DNA from: Rhizobiaceae bacterium CPCC 101076
GTDB taxonomy: Bacteria; Pseudomonadota; Alphaproteobacteria; Rhizobiales; Methylopilaceae
Reading direction: 5' to 3'
DNA: 64,000 nucleotides
Assembly (NCBI GenBank): GCA_003347645.1
Contig: QDFX01000002.1
Coordinates: forward strand, 248,001 to 312,000
The translations under genes and the position numbers were made by a program. Positions 1-8,429 of this stretch are shown here, piece after piece (the stretch's first letter is position 1; each line of letters begins with the position of its first letter). Under the pieces are notes generated by a model, which was given only the letters and a program-made list of their open reading frames with translations, was not told the DNA's origin and did no database searches.

Positions 1-506
1 TCGCCGCCTCCGGCGTCCTGATCGCGCAATGGCTGAAGATACCGGCCGGCGGCTTCACCGTGCCGCTCGTCATCGGCTCGATCCTGCACCCGCTCGGGCT
101 GATCGACATCTTCCTGCCGCCGTGGCTCCTCGTCGTCGCATACGCGCTCGCCGGGTGGAACAACGGCCTCGGCTTCACCAAACAGATCCTGGGGCATGTC
201 CGCCGGACTCTGCCCCAGGTGTTCGCCGCGATCCTGCTGCTGATGACGATCTGCGGTTTCTTTGCCTTCCTGCTCGTGCGCTATGCCGGCATCGATCCGC
301 TGACCGCATATCTGGCCACCAGTCCGGGTGGCGCGGACTCCGTCGCGATCATCGCCGCCTCGACACCGGTCGACGTTCCCTTCGTCGTTGCGATGCAGAC
401 CCTGCGCTTCTTCGCGGTGCTCTTCATTGGCCCGCATCTCGCCCGCTACATGGCGAAACGCGGCCAGAGGCGCAGCGAGGAGCCGCCGGACGGCCCGCTC
501 GACTGA
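1..506 (+). CDS. AbrB-family membrane protein, C-terminal part
   Basis: The gene enters from the left edge, open from the first full codon at base 3, so only about 167 C-terminal residues are visible. They form several hydrophobic segments and carry a Ser-Pro-Gly-Gly-Ala-Asp motif in the TSPGGADSVAIIAAS stretch, typical of the duplicated AbrB membrane domain (PF05145; formerly annotated as ammonia monooxygenase or AbrB regulator). The family is an inner-membrane, transporter-like group whose substrate is not established. The stop at 504-506 directly abuts the stop of the convergent downstream gene. Family call is good; function is unknown. Confidence 0.75.
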   Translation, partial: AASGVLIAQWLKIPAGGFTVPLVIGSILHPLGLIDIFLPPWLLVVAYALAGWNNGLGFTKQILGHVRRTLPQVFAAILLLMTICGFFAFLLVRYAGIDPLTAYLATSPGGADSVAIIAASTPVDVPFVVAMQTLRFFAVLFIGPHLARYMAKRGQRRSEEPPDGPLD

Positions 507-968
507 TCAGTTCTGAAAGATCGCGCTGAGCTTGCCGGTCTGCCCGGTGATCTCCTCGATCCGCCAGCCATCGGCGCCCTTCACGAGGTCGAGCTTCATC
601 ACCTGGGGCTGGTCGAAATTCCTGTAGCTGACGGTGCCGAGCGCGTGGCTCGCATCCCTGTCCTCGACCTTGATTGCGAGGTCGCTGATCTTCCAGTCCT
701 GTGCATCGATGAAGGGATCGCCATCGAGCTTCGGCACTTCGCCCTTCGCTTCCGCAATCTTGATGTCGTCCTGGATCAGCCCGACGAGATGCGGCGTGAA
801 ATAGCCGGGCAGCGCCGCGTCATCGAGCATGACCCCGCCGCCGTTCTCGCCGCTGTAGGCATCGTAGATCGAATGCAGGAAAGCCTCGGCTGCCGGATCG
901 GCATGCGCGGATGCCAGGCTGGCGACGAGAGCGGCGGCGGCAATGGTCGGAATTCGGAGAGAACGCAT
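507..968 (-). CDS. Secreted DUF3828-like protein
   Basis: 153 residues from an ATG at 968; an upstream in-frame ATG at 983 would put five extra polar residues before the signal peptide. Residues 1-23 form a signal peptide (MRSLRIPTIAAAALVASLASA, cut near Ala-His-Ala), so the product is probably periplasmic. The mature part, with the Asp-Pro-Phe-Ile-Asp and Val-Ser-Tyr-Arg segments, resembles DUF3828 proteins, a small alpha/beta fold of unknown function. It is convergent with the AbrB-type gene with no gap between stop codons. The DUF assignment is from memory of the family and is moderate. Confidence 0.7.
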   Translation of the reverse strand: MRSLRIPTIAAAALVASLASAHADPAAEAFLHSIYDAYSGENGGGVMLDDAALPGYFTPHLVGLIQDDIKIAEAKGEVPKLDGDPFIDAQDWKISDLAIKVEDRDASHALGTVSYRNFDQPQVMKLDLVKGADGWRIEEITGQTGKLSAIFQN

Positions 969-1056
969 CTGTCGAAGCTCCATCGGGGCAGATGCGTCTT
1001 AGCGGAATGCCGATCGCCCGGACACCTCGCCAATCAGGGTATCCGGGCGGGATCGG

Positions 1057-1905
1057 TCAGGCGTCGGGGAAGTCGGCGCCCTTGGTCGTCTCTTCCCAGG
1101 CGGTGAAGTCGCGCTTCAGGAGTTCGATCTTCTGCTGGGCTACCGTGAACGCGGTCTTGCCGAGCAGGAGCCGAAGCGGCGGATTTTCCGCCTCGACGGC
1201 CTTCACGATCGCCTTCGCCGCGCGCTCCGGATCCCCGGGCTGCTTTCCTGAATAGCCGCGCACCTGAGCCATGCGAGCGCCGGACGTCTGGTGATAGTCT
1301 TCGATAGTCTGTGGCGCCTCATTCGCCGAGCGGCCGGCCCAGTCCGTGCGGAAGCCCGACGGTTCGACAATCAGAACCTTGATGCCGAGCGGAGCGACTT
1401 CCTGGGCGAGCGATTCCGACATGCCTTCCACGGCATATTTGGTGCCGTGGTAGAAGCTGAATGTCGGGAACGAGGTGATGCCACCCATCGACGAGATGTT
1501 GACGATGTGACCGGAGCGCTGCTTGCGCATCAGCGGCAACACGGCGCGGGTCATGTTCACGAGACCCCAGACATTGATGTCGAACATCTTCTGGACTTCC
1601 GGCATCTCGCTCTCCTCGAACGAGCCGAAATATCCGATGCCGGCATTGTTCACGAGGACGTCGATCCTGCCGAAGCGCTCGGTCGCGGCCTTGACCGAGG
1701 CGGCGATGTCCTCGGCCTTGGTGACGTCCAGCTTGAGAGCAAGAGCGATGTCCTCGTGTCCCTTTACGAGGTCCTCGACCTGTGCCGGGTTGCGGGCGGT
1801 GACGACGGTTGGATAGCCGAGTTCGAGCGTGTGCCTGGCGAGTTCGCGGCCGAATCCGGTCGAACATCCGGTGATGAACCAGACGGGTTTGCCGTTGGTG
1901 GGCAT
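1057..1905 (-). CDS. SDR-family NAD(P)-dependent oxidoreductase
   Basis: 282 residues of a classical short-chain dehydrogenase/reductase. Visible motifs are the dinucleotide-binding TGCSTGFG at residues 12-19, NNAG at 86-89, the catalytic Ser at 138/139 in NISS, and the Tyr152-x3-Lys156 pair (YHGTK). The TGCSTGFG variant and the C-terminal extension occur in SDRs of the retinol-dehydrogenase/YusZ-like group that act on varied alcohols and ketones. The substrate cannot be deduced. It appears monocistronic; neighbours give no pathway clue. Confidence 0.9.
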   Translation of the reverse strand: MPTNGKPVWFITGCSTGFGRELARHTLELGYPTVVTARNPAQVEDLVKGHEDIALALKLDVTKAEDIAASVKAATERFGRIDVLVNNAGIGYFGSFEESEMPEVQKMFDINVWGLVNMTRAVLPLMRKQRSGHIVNISSMGGITSFPTFSFYHGTKYAVEGMSESLAQEVAPLGIKVLIVEPSGFRTDWAGRSANEAPQTIEDYHQTSGARMAQVRGYSGKQPGDPERAAKAIVKAVEAENPPLRLLLGKTAFTVAQQKIELLKRDFTAWEETTKGADFPDA

Positions 1906-1980
1906 GGCAGTGTCCTTGGAAAGATTGGAAGGCCGGAGACGAGCCGGCCAGCCCCTATATGGCTCCGGAACCGGACCCTG

Positions 1981-2985
1981 CTAGGTTGGACTTTTGTCGA
2001 ACAGGCCGCCAGCGACCTCGCGCAAAGTCGGCGCGCTCCGGGCCGCGAACGGCAGCGGACGGCAGACGGCGATCGCCGCAAGGCCAATGCGCGCGGTCAG
2101 AATGCCGTTGATGACGCCCTCGCCGAGCCGCGCCGACAGCTTCGCGGCCAGGCCATGGCCGACGATCTGGTCCAGAAACCCCTCGCCCGCCGCCATGCCG
2201 CCCGTTACCGCGAGATGGGTCAGCACTTGCCGCAGGAGACGCAGGAATCCGAGCGTGCCGGGCCGCCCCCCATAGACGTCGGCGATGCGCCGGATCAGCG
2301 AGACGGCGGTGAAGCCGACCACCGCGATGTCGATCACGGCACGGGGCGCGACAGCGGTGATCACCGAGACCCGCTTCGCCGCGCCCGCGACGAGATAGCG
2401 AGCCTCGGCGTCGAGACCCGTCATCAGTTCGCGCTCCGCCAGCCGGACGAGGTCCGCTCCGTCGATGATCTCGGTCTTCTCGCGGGCGAGGCTGGCGCGT
2501 CCGCGCGCGGTGCGGGCATGGCTGGAATAGACGCCTTCGAGGCTCGACACGACGCCGAGCGCCATCGTCCGGTCGTCCGTGCGGATCGCGGTCTCCGCCC
2601 TCGCCCGCAGGTCGTCGATCTTCGCAAGGCGCCGGAGCGCCAAAGCCTCCCGGCCTAGGATCAGCACGAGCGCGATGACCAACAGGACGGTGAAATAGAC
2701 ACCGACCCAGCCGAGCCATGGCGCGCGGGCGAACAGATCCTCGATCAGATTGGTGACACCAAGACCGAATGCCAGCGAGACGAGGCCGCCCAGCGCGGTC
2801 CAGAGCACGGCGCCGAGCCGCGACCGGCGCGGCGTAGTGGCGGTCGCGACCGCCGACACCTCAGCGATCTCGCCGTTTTGCGGCGGCTCGGCCATCAGGT
2901 CGATCACGTCCGGCTGCTGCTCGGCGAAGACGAGTTCCGGATCGTCGAGCGTGAACGTCTCGGGACGGCGGGGTTTCTGCGACAT
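1981..2985 (-). CDS. ycjF: YcjF/TIGR01620-family inner-membrane protein (UPF0283)
   Basis: 334 residues: an acidic, disordered cytoplasmic N-terminus (1-57), two transmembrane helices (about 58-79 and 90-110), then a long helical region with a DUF697-like part near the end. It belongs to the YcjF family, which is almost always encoded beside the P-loop protein YcjX. In enterobacteria the pair is stress-induced next to the phage-shock genes; molecular function is not settled. The start ATG overlaps the ycjX stop (TGATG at 2984-2988 read on the minus strand), so translation is coupled and the start is well supported. Confidence 0.88.
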   Translation of the reverse strand: MSQKPRRPETFTLDDPELVFAEQQPDVIDLMAEPPQNGEIAEVSAVATATTPRRSRLGAVLWTALGGLVSLAFGLGVTNLIEDLFARAPWLGWVGVYFTVLLVIALVLILGREALALRRLAKIDDLRARAETAIRTDDRTMALGVVSSLEGVYSSHARTARGRASLAREKTEIIDGADLVRLAERELMTGLDAEARYLVAGAAKRVSVITAVAPRAVIDIAVVGFTAVSLIRRIADVYGGRPGTLGFLRLLRQVLTHLAVTGGMAAGEGFLDQIVGHGLAAKLSARLGEGVINGILTARIGLAAIAVCRPLPFAARSAPTLREVAGGLFDKSPT

Positions 2986-4451
2986 CAGGCCAATTTATCC
3001 CCGAGCAGGAATTGGAGCACGCGGTCCATGCGGATATGCGGCAGCCGTGTCTTGCCCCACGGGCCTTCGAGTTTCGGCGGGCGGAAGCGGATGATGCCGA
3101 CATCGCCCTCGCCGGTCTCGGCGCGGCCGCGATAGCCGCCGGGAGCGAGCGCCACATTAGGATCGGCCGGCAGATCGCCCGGAAACACGCCGATCTCTTC
3201 CTCGCCGGTGAAGGTCTTGTCGCCCGAGCGTTCGCCCGGCTCCGGCGTTCCGGCGATGACCGGGAGCTCCTGCTTGCCGCGCTTGGCGGTCGCCTCCCGC
3301 GTCGCTCGGACGGCAGAAATCGCCAGCACGTCGACCTCCGCGCCGCCAAACTGCGCGGTTTCGCGGGCGCGCTGGACGAGACGGCCGAGGATCGCTTCCA
3401 GCCGGTCATGGCTCGTGTGGTGGAGATGGTCGGCCTTGGTCGCCGCGAACAGGATCTTGTCGACGCGCGGTCGAAACAGCGCCGTCAGCCAGGAATTCCG
3501 CCCATGACGAAACGCCGCCAGCACATCGACGAGCGCGGTTTCGAGGTCGGACACGGCGTCGGGCCCGGCATCGAGCGCAGCCAGCACGTCGACCAGCACG
3601 ATCTGGCGGTCGAGCCGCGCGAAATGATCGCGGAAGAACGGCCGGACCACGCCGTCGACATACGCATCGTAGCGACGCGCCATCATCGCATGGAGCGTTC
3701 CCGGCTTCGGCTCCGCATCCGCTGCGACATCGAGCGGCGCGAAGGTCAGCATGGGCGAGCCTTCGAGATCGCCCGGCATCAGGAAGCGGCCCGGAGGCAA
3801 TGCCGAAAGCGCGTGCCGGGCCTCGCGGGACGACCGCAGATAGGCGGTGAAGAGATCGGCGGAGGCTCTTGCTTCCGCTTCGCTTTCCGGCGCGGCGGCA
3901 TCGAGCGTCTTCAGGTGCTTGTGCCAGTCCCTGGCGAACTCCTGCCGCGCGCCGCGACGGCTCATCGCCACGGTCTCCGCAGACCACTGCGAATAGGTCT
4001 TTCCCATCAGGCCGAGGTCGAGCAGCCATTCGCCTGGGTAATCGACGATGTCGAGAGTCAGATGCGACGTCCCACGCCTGCGCCCCAGAAATGTTTCGGA
4101 TCCGAAATCGACGATGAGCCGAAGCTCAGAGATCCGCCGGGTCGATTGCGGCCACTTCCGGTCTTCCAGAAGCGCCTTCAGATGCGTCTCGATGTCGAAG
4201 CGCGGGACGGAATCGTCGGGCTGCGGCGAGAGCCGCGCTCCGATCAGCCGCCCGTCGGCATAGGCGCGGAACAGCGGCATCCGCGCACCGTTCGTCAGCG
4301 CGTGGACGAGTGCGGTGATGAACACTGTCTTGCCCGCCCGCGAGAGGCCGGTCACGCCGAGCCTCACCGTCGGGTTGAGCGCCTCCGCCGCCGCGTCGAG
4401 CATGCTCGAGGCGACGATGCGCGCTTCATGGCTGAGATCGGAAACCTTCAT
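2985..4451 (-). CDS. ycjX: YcjX-like P-loop NTPase (DUF463)
   Basis: 488 residues, the usual length of YcjX. The Walker A motif GLSRAGKT is at residues 35-42, and the family stretch DIVDYPGEWLLDLGLM, which resembles a G3 switch, follows. YcjX proteins are GTPase/ATPase-like and linked to envelope or heat stress in some bacteria; the exact role is unknown. The gene lies in the middle of a three-gene overlapping operon: it shares ATGA with the upstream SixA-like gene and TGATG with ycjF. Confidence 0.9.
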   Translation of the reverse strand: MKVSDLSHEARIVASSMLDAAAEALNPTVRLGVTGLSRAGKTVFITALVHALTNGARMPLFRAYADGRLIGARLSPQPDDSVPRFDIETHLKALLEDRKWPQSTRRISELRLIVDFGSETFLGRRRGTSHLTLDIVDYPGEWLLDLGLMGKTYSQWSAETVAMSRRGARQEFARDWHKHLKTLDAAAPESEAEARASADLFTAYLRSSREARHALSALPPGRFLMPGDLEGSPMLTFAPLDVAADAEPKPGTLHAMMARRYDAYVDGVVRPFFRDHFARLDRQIVLVDVLAALDAGPDAVSDLETALVDVLAAFRHGRNSWLTALFRPRVDKILFAATKADHLHHTSHDRLEAILGRLVQRARETAQFGGAEVDVLAISAVRATREATAKRGKQELPVIAGTPEPGERSGDKTFTGEEEIGVFPGDLPADPNVALAPGGYRGRAETGEGDVGIIRFRPPKLEGPWGKTRLPHIRMDRVLQFLLGDKLA

Positions 4452-4972
4452 TCCTCGTGGATGCCGAGGAACTTGGGCGTCACGAAGGTCGTCAGCCAGG
4501 CGGTCTTCTCCTCGATTGCCGCCCAGGGCTCGTCCTCGAAGTCGAGTACAGCGACCGCCGCCGTCGGAAACTTCTTCTCGAACCGATCGACCACGTCCGG
4601 CTCCCCGCTCTCAGCCAAAACCCCGGTCAGGATCTCCATCCCCGGATTGTGCCCGACCAGCATGAGCGTCTGAACGTCGGAACTCGTCTCTCGGATAACG
4701 TCGAGCAGATCGTCCGGCCGCGCCTCGTAGATGCGCTCCTCGTAGATGGTCTCCGGCTCGGGCTCGAACGCGGGCTTGGCCAGCGCCCAGGTCTGCCGGG
4801 TCCGTACCGAGGTCGAACAGATCACGAGATCGGGAATGATGCCCTTCTCAGCCATCCATTCGCCCATGGCGCCGGCGGCAAGCTTCCCCCGTGACGCAAG
4901 CGGCCGGTCGTGATCCTCAACTCCCTCGGGGCGGTCAGACTTGGCGTGGCGGAACAAAACGAGACGGCGCAT
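4448..4972 (-). CDS. SixA-like histidine phosphatase
   Basis: 174 residues of the histidine phosphatase superfamily. The phospho-accepting His9 sits in LFRHAKSD and the second catalytic His lies in LMLVGHNPGME. The short single-domain layout matches SixA, which removes phosphate from histidine-phosphotransfer (Hpt) domains or from NPr-type phosphocarriers. It is first in the operon with ycjX and ycjF (4-base ATGA overlap). A stand-alone Hpt gene starts divergently 189 bases away, which makes a phosphatase-Hpt relationship plausible but unproven. Confidence 0.85.
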   Translation of the reverse strand: MRRLVLFRHAKSDRPEGVEDHDRPLASRGKLAAGAMGEWMAEKGIIPDLVICSTSVRTRQTWALAKPAFEPEPETIYEERIYEARPDDLLDVIRETSSDVQTLMLVGHNPGMEILTGVLAESGEPDVVDRFEKKFPTAAVAVLDFEDEPWAAIEEKTAWLTTFVTPKFLGIHEE

Positions 4973-5161
4973 GTGTGTCTTTCGGGCAATGGAGCTCGGG
5001 AATGTTACGAAAATGACAACTATCCATGGGGAGATGAGGTCGGGTTAACCTTCCGTCCATCCAAACCGCCATAAATTCGACATTGCGGACGGGGCATTCA
5101 AGCTGAACCCAGCTTGATCTGGGGGAGACTACCAAAACGGGTTCTTTAGGAAACTATCGAG

Positions 5162-5524
5162 ATGTCTGTCGCACAACGCGTTGAGTCTTCTGCTTACGAA
5201 CGTCCGTTGGATCTGGTCCATTTGTCTCGCCAGACCCTCGGCGATCGCTCGGTGGAGCGTGAGGTACTCGCCCTCTTCCGCCGTCAGGCCCGTCAGGTCC
5301 TCTTTCAGCTCGACGCGCTCAACAACCCGTCCAACCGGCTTGAAATCGCTCACGCGCTCAACGGCTCCGCAAAGGGCGTAGGCGCCTGGCGTGTAGCCTC
5401 CGCGGCGGCCGCCCTCGAAACGGCGGCTCGTCATGGCCTTCCGGCCGGTGACGCGGTCGCCGCGCTCGCCGAGGCCATCTCGGAAGTCTGCGGCGAGATC
5501 GACGATCTCCTGACCGACGCCTGA
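5162..5524 (+). CDS. Stand-alone Hpt (histidine phosphotransfer) domain protein
   Basis: 120 residues, all helical, with no other domain. The stretch AHALNGSAKGVGAW (residues 63-76) matches the Hpt signature H-x-L-K-G-S, with His64 as the expected phosphorylated residue; Asn replaces the usual Lys before Gly. A second helix, AAALETAARHG, follows as expected. Such proteins relay phosphate between hybrid kinases and response regulators. No kinase or regulator is adjacent, but a SixA-like phosphatase is divergently transcribed from the same intergenic region. The start ATG follows a GGAAACTATCGAG leader with weak Shine-Dalgarno complementarity. Confidence 0.8.
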   Translation: MSVAQRVESSAYERPLDLVHLSRQTLGDRSVEREVLALFRRQARQVLFQLDALNNPSNRLEIAHALNGSAKGVGAWRVASAAAALETAARHGLPAGDAVAALAEAISEVCGEIDDLLTDA

Positions 5525-5649
5525 TCAGTACTTTTCGTCGCTCCTTAGAGCGATTACAGGGCCTAGCGCGGCGTGCGTTTTGGTCCTAAACGGTGCGCAG
5601 CTTTTCGAAAGGCGGCTTGGCTGCCTTTCAGGTTTGTGTGCGAGAAACA

Positions 5650-5970
5650 ATGCCCAGCATCACCTTCACTGATTCATCTGGCGAGTCCCGCACGGTCGAT
5701 GCCGAAAACGGCTCGACGGTGATGGAGACGGCGCTGCGCAACGCGATCCCGGAGATCGAGGCCGAGTGCGGCGGCGCCTGCTCCTGCGCCACCTGCCACG
5801 TCTATGTCGATGATGCATGGTCGGCGACCGTAGGCGGACCGTCGCCGATGGAAGAGGACATGCTGGACTTCGCCTTCGAGGTCCGGCCGACCAGCCGCCT
5901 CTCCTGCCAGATCAAGGTTTCCGACACACTCGACGGCCTCGTCGTCCACACGCCGTCGCGCCAAGGTTAG
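5650..5970 (+). CDS. 2Fe-2S ferredoxin, adrenodoxin type
   Basis: 106 residues from ATG 5650; a frame open further upstream has no recognisable protein sequence. Cluster ligands are Cys40, Cys46, Cys49 (C-x5-C-x2-C in ECGGACSCATCHV) and Cys86 in RLSCQI; an extra Cys44 lies inside the first loop. This pattern defines adrenodoxin/putidaredoxin-like vertebrate-type ferredoxins, which pass electrons to P450s or to Fe-S assembly. A ferredoxin-NADP reductase of the TrxR-like type begins 116 bases downstream on the same strand and is the obvious partner. Confidence 0.92.
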   Translation: MPSITFTDSSGESRTVDAENGSTVMETALRNAIPEIEAECGGACSCATCHVYVDDAWSATVGGPSPMEEDMLDFAFEVRPTSRLSCQIKVSDTLDGLVVHTPSRQG

Positions 5971-5984
5971 TACTGTTCCAACCT

Positions 5985-6000
5985 AGCCCCTCGGGGCTTT
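5985..6000 (+). terminator. Weak hairpin between ferredoxin and reductase genes
   Basis: A five-base stem AGCCC/GGGCT with a CTCG loop is followed by only three T residues, 14 bases after the ferredoxin stop. It may be a partial terminator or attenuator that lowers reductase expression relative to ferredoxin. The short stem makes this uncertain. Confidence 0.35.
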
Positions 6001-6023
6001 CACAACTGCCCTGCACGGTCTAA

Positions 6024-7115
<1,092 letters not shown>

Positions 7116-7136
7116 TCAACTGCCATCTCTGAAAGT

Positions 7137-7164
7137 AAAAAGGGCGCCTTCGGGCGCCCTTTTT
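7137..7164. terminator. Bidirectional rho-independent terminator
   Basis: Perfect stem GGGCGCC/GGCGCCC (7142-7148 and 7153-7159) with a TTCG tetraloop, flanked by five A and five T residues, so it has a U-tract when read on either strand. It ends the reductase transcript and can also stop transcription of the convergent small membrane-protein gene. Confidence 0.9.
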
Positions 7165-7189
7165 GTTGATTGTGACATAAAACTGTCAT

Positions 7190-7408
7190 CTAACCGCAGG
7201 CCAAGGGCCCGTTTCGCTCGGAATAACAGCTCACGCCGTGATCCGCGACGAACGTGTCCCAGCGGTGAGCGAGAATGAGCAGCACGATTACCGTCGTCAC
7301 CGCTGCCCAACGCCTCACCACACTGTCCGACCACCAGACGGCAAAAGCTATGAAGACTGCGAATGGTACTAGCCATTCGGCGAATGTTGAAATGCCCACG
7401 GCGAGCAA
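7190..7408 (-). CDS. Small membrane protein of unknown function
   Basis: 72 residues from a TTG at 7408, preceded by an AGGGGG stretch that could act as ribosome-binding site; a GTG three codons later is an alternative. Two hydrophobic helices (about residues 7-26 and 35-47) and a C-terminal tail with two Cys (HGVSCYSERNGPLACG) are visible. No family recognised. The convergent bidirectional terminator 26 bases downstream of its stop supports expression of this strand. It could still be a chance reading frame. Confidence 0.45.
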   Translation of the reverse strand: MLAVGISTFAEWLVPFAVFIAFAVWWSDSVVRRWAAVTTVIVLLILAHRWDTFVADHGVSCYSERNGPLACG

Positions 7409-7560
7409 AGGCCCCCTGCGATCGACTGGTTAATCAATCGTAAACAGATGGACCCACGGCAGCCAAGTGCCTTCCTCGCGTTAGGTTTAATGCCGAGGCA
7501 GGTGCTGCAACGAGGAGCACTCCGCTCTGCCCCAACAGGAAAGAAAGGAAGGAGTTCATT

Positions 7561-8010
7561 TTGGCCAGTCATGTCATCAACCCGTACGCACCGACCAAAA
7601 GGCAGATCGTGGTCTGGGCCTATTTCAGCCTGCTCGTCCTGTTCTTCTTCGTCGGGCTGGTGACGTTCATCCATCACGGCTTCCAAAGCACGCCGCGGAC
7701 GCTCGCCTTCAACGGCGCCATCCTCATCATGGACCTCGCCAACATCGTCGGCTTCTTCTGTTTCCTGAAGTCTTGGCCCCTGTTCCGGCCCTTCGTCTGG
7801 AAGTTTCTCGCGAGCGTGCTGTTCGTCCGCCTGTCGATGGCGATCTTCGCATTCGGCTCGAACCTGATCCCGTGGGAGGCAAGCTCGGAGCAATTCGTAT
7901 CGCTCGCAGGCCTCGTCTCGATCCTATTCGGAGCCCCGCTGGCGGCCGCGCTGGCCGTCTACGGTTTCCACGCCCCGCATATCTGGAAGCGTCAGACGCG
8001 CGCGGCCTGA
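7561..8010 (+). CDS. Four-helix membrane protein, unknown
   Basis: 149 residues starting at TTG 7561, with a strong GGAAGGAG ribosome-binding site seven bases upstream that decides this start. Four hydrophobic segments (about 16-38, 47-68, 78-100 and 108-134) suggest a small integral inner-membrane protein with short loops. I do not recognise the family. It is monocistronic and is followed by an inverted repeat (GCCCGCC/GGCGGGC at 8028-8046) without a T tract. Confidence 0.7.
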   Translation: MASHVINPYAPTKRQIVVWAYFSLLVLFFFVGLVTFIHHGFQSTPRTLAFNGAILIMDLANIVGFFCFLKSWPLFRPFVWKFLASVLFVRLSMAIFAFGSNLIPWEASSEQFVSLAGLVSILFGAPLAAALAVYGFHAPHIWKRQTRAA

Positions 8011-8429
8011 TCCCCGCATAGGACCCGGCCCGCCCAAGAGGCGGGCTGCGGATGCCGGGCAAGCACAAGCAAAGCAAAAGCGCCGTGCCTCTGCTGCGAA
8101 AACTGGCGCTTTAGCCAGCCAAATCTCGCCCTTCCACAGCCCTTTTGTTGCCCAGATACGTCTGGTCCTGACTTCCATTTTATGGTGAATGGACCGTTAA
8201 CGACGTTGTCGGGTTTGTGTCACGAACGGTTCCCATCCCCTGTGCGCTTGGCTAGATTGAGGTGCGGCGAACTATAGCCGGGCGTGGGTTTTTGGGACTC
8301 ATGTTTCGGTGGGGGGACGGGGGTCACCCGGAGAGTTGGAATGGCGTGTCAACGTTTGGCACGGCAGTCCTGTCTCTTCCTCCAGGACGCGGCCGACTTG
8401 AGTATTGCGGATGCGGCAGCGAGGCAGAA
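8011..8429 (+). other. 419-base intergenic region and leader of the GPR gene
   Basis: No convincing coding sequence on either strand. It holds the GCCCGCC/GGCGGGC hairpin (8028-8046), an inverted repeat AAAGCGCC/GGCGCTTT (8077-8084 and 8105-8112), a candidate sigma70 promoter at 8248-8276 and, if that promoter is used, a transcribed leader of about 145 bases before the GPR start. Confidence 0.6.
8248..8276 (+). promoter_or_regulatory. Candidate sigma70 promoter for the GPR gene
   Basis: TTGGCT (8248-8253), a 17-base spacer and ACTATA (8271-8276) approximate the -35 and -10 boxes. This is the best housekeeping-like promoter I see in the long intergenic region. It is a pattern match only. Confidence 0.4.

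Noticed and set aside
3012-4673. 553-residue plus-strand frame opposite ycjX and the SixA-like gene
   Set aside because: Arg- and His-rich without domains; the minus-strand genes show family motifs and coupled starts.
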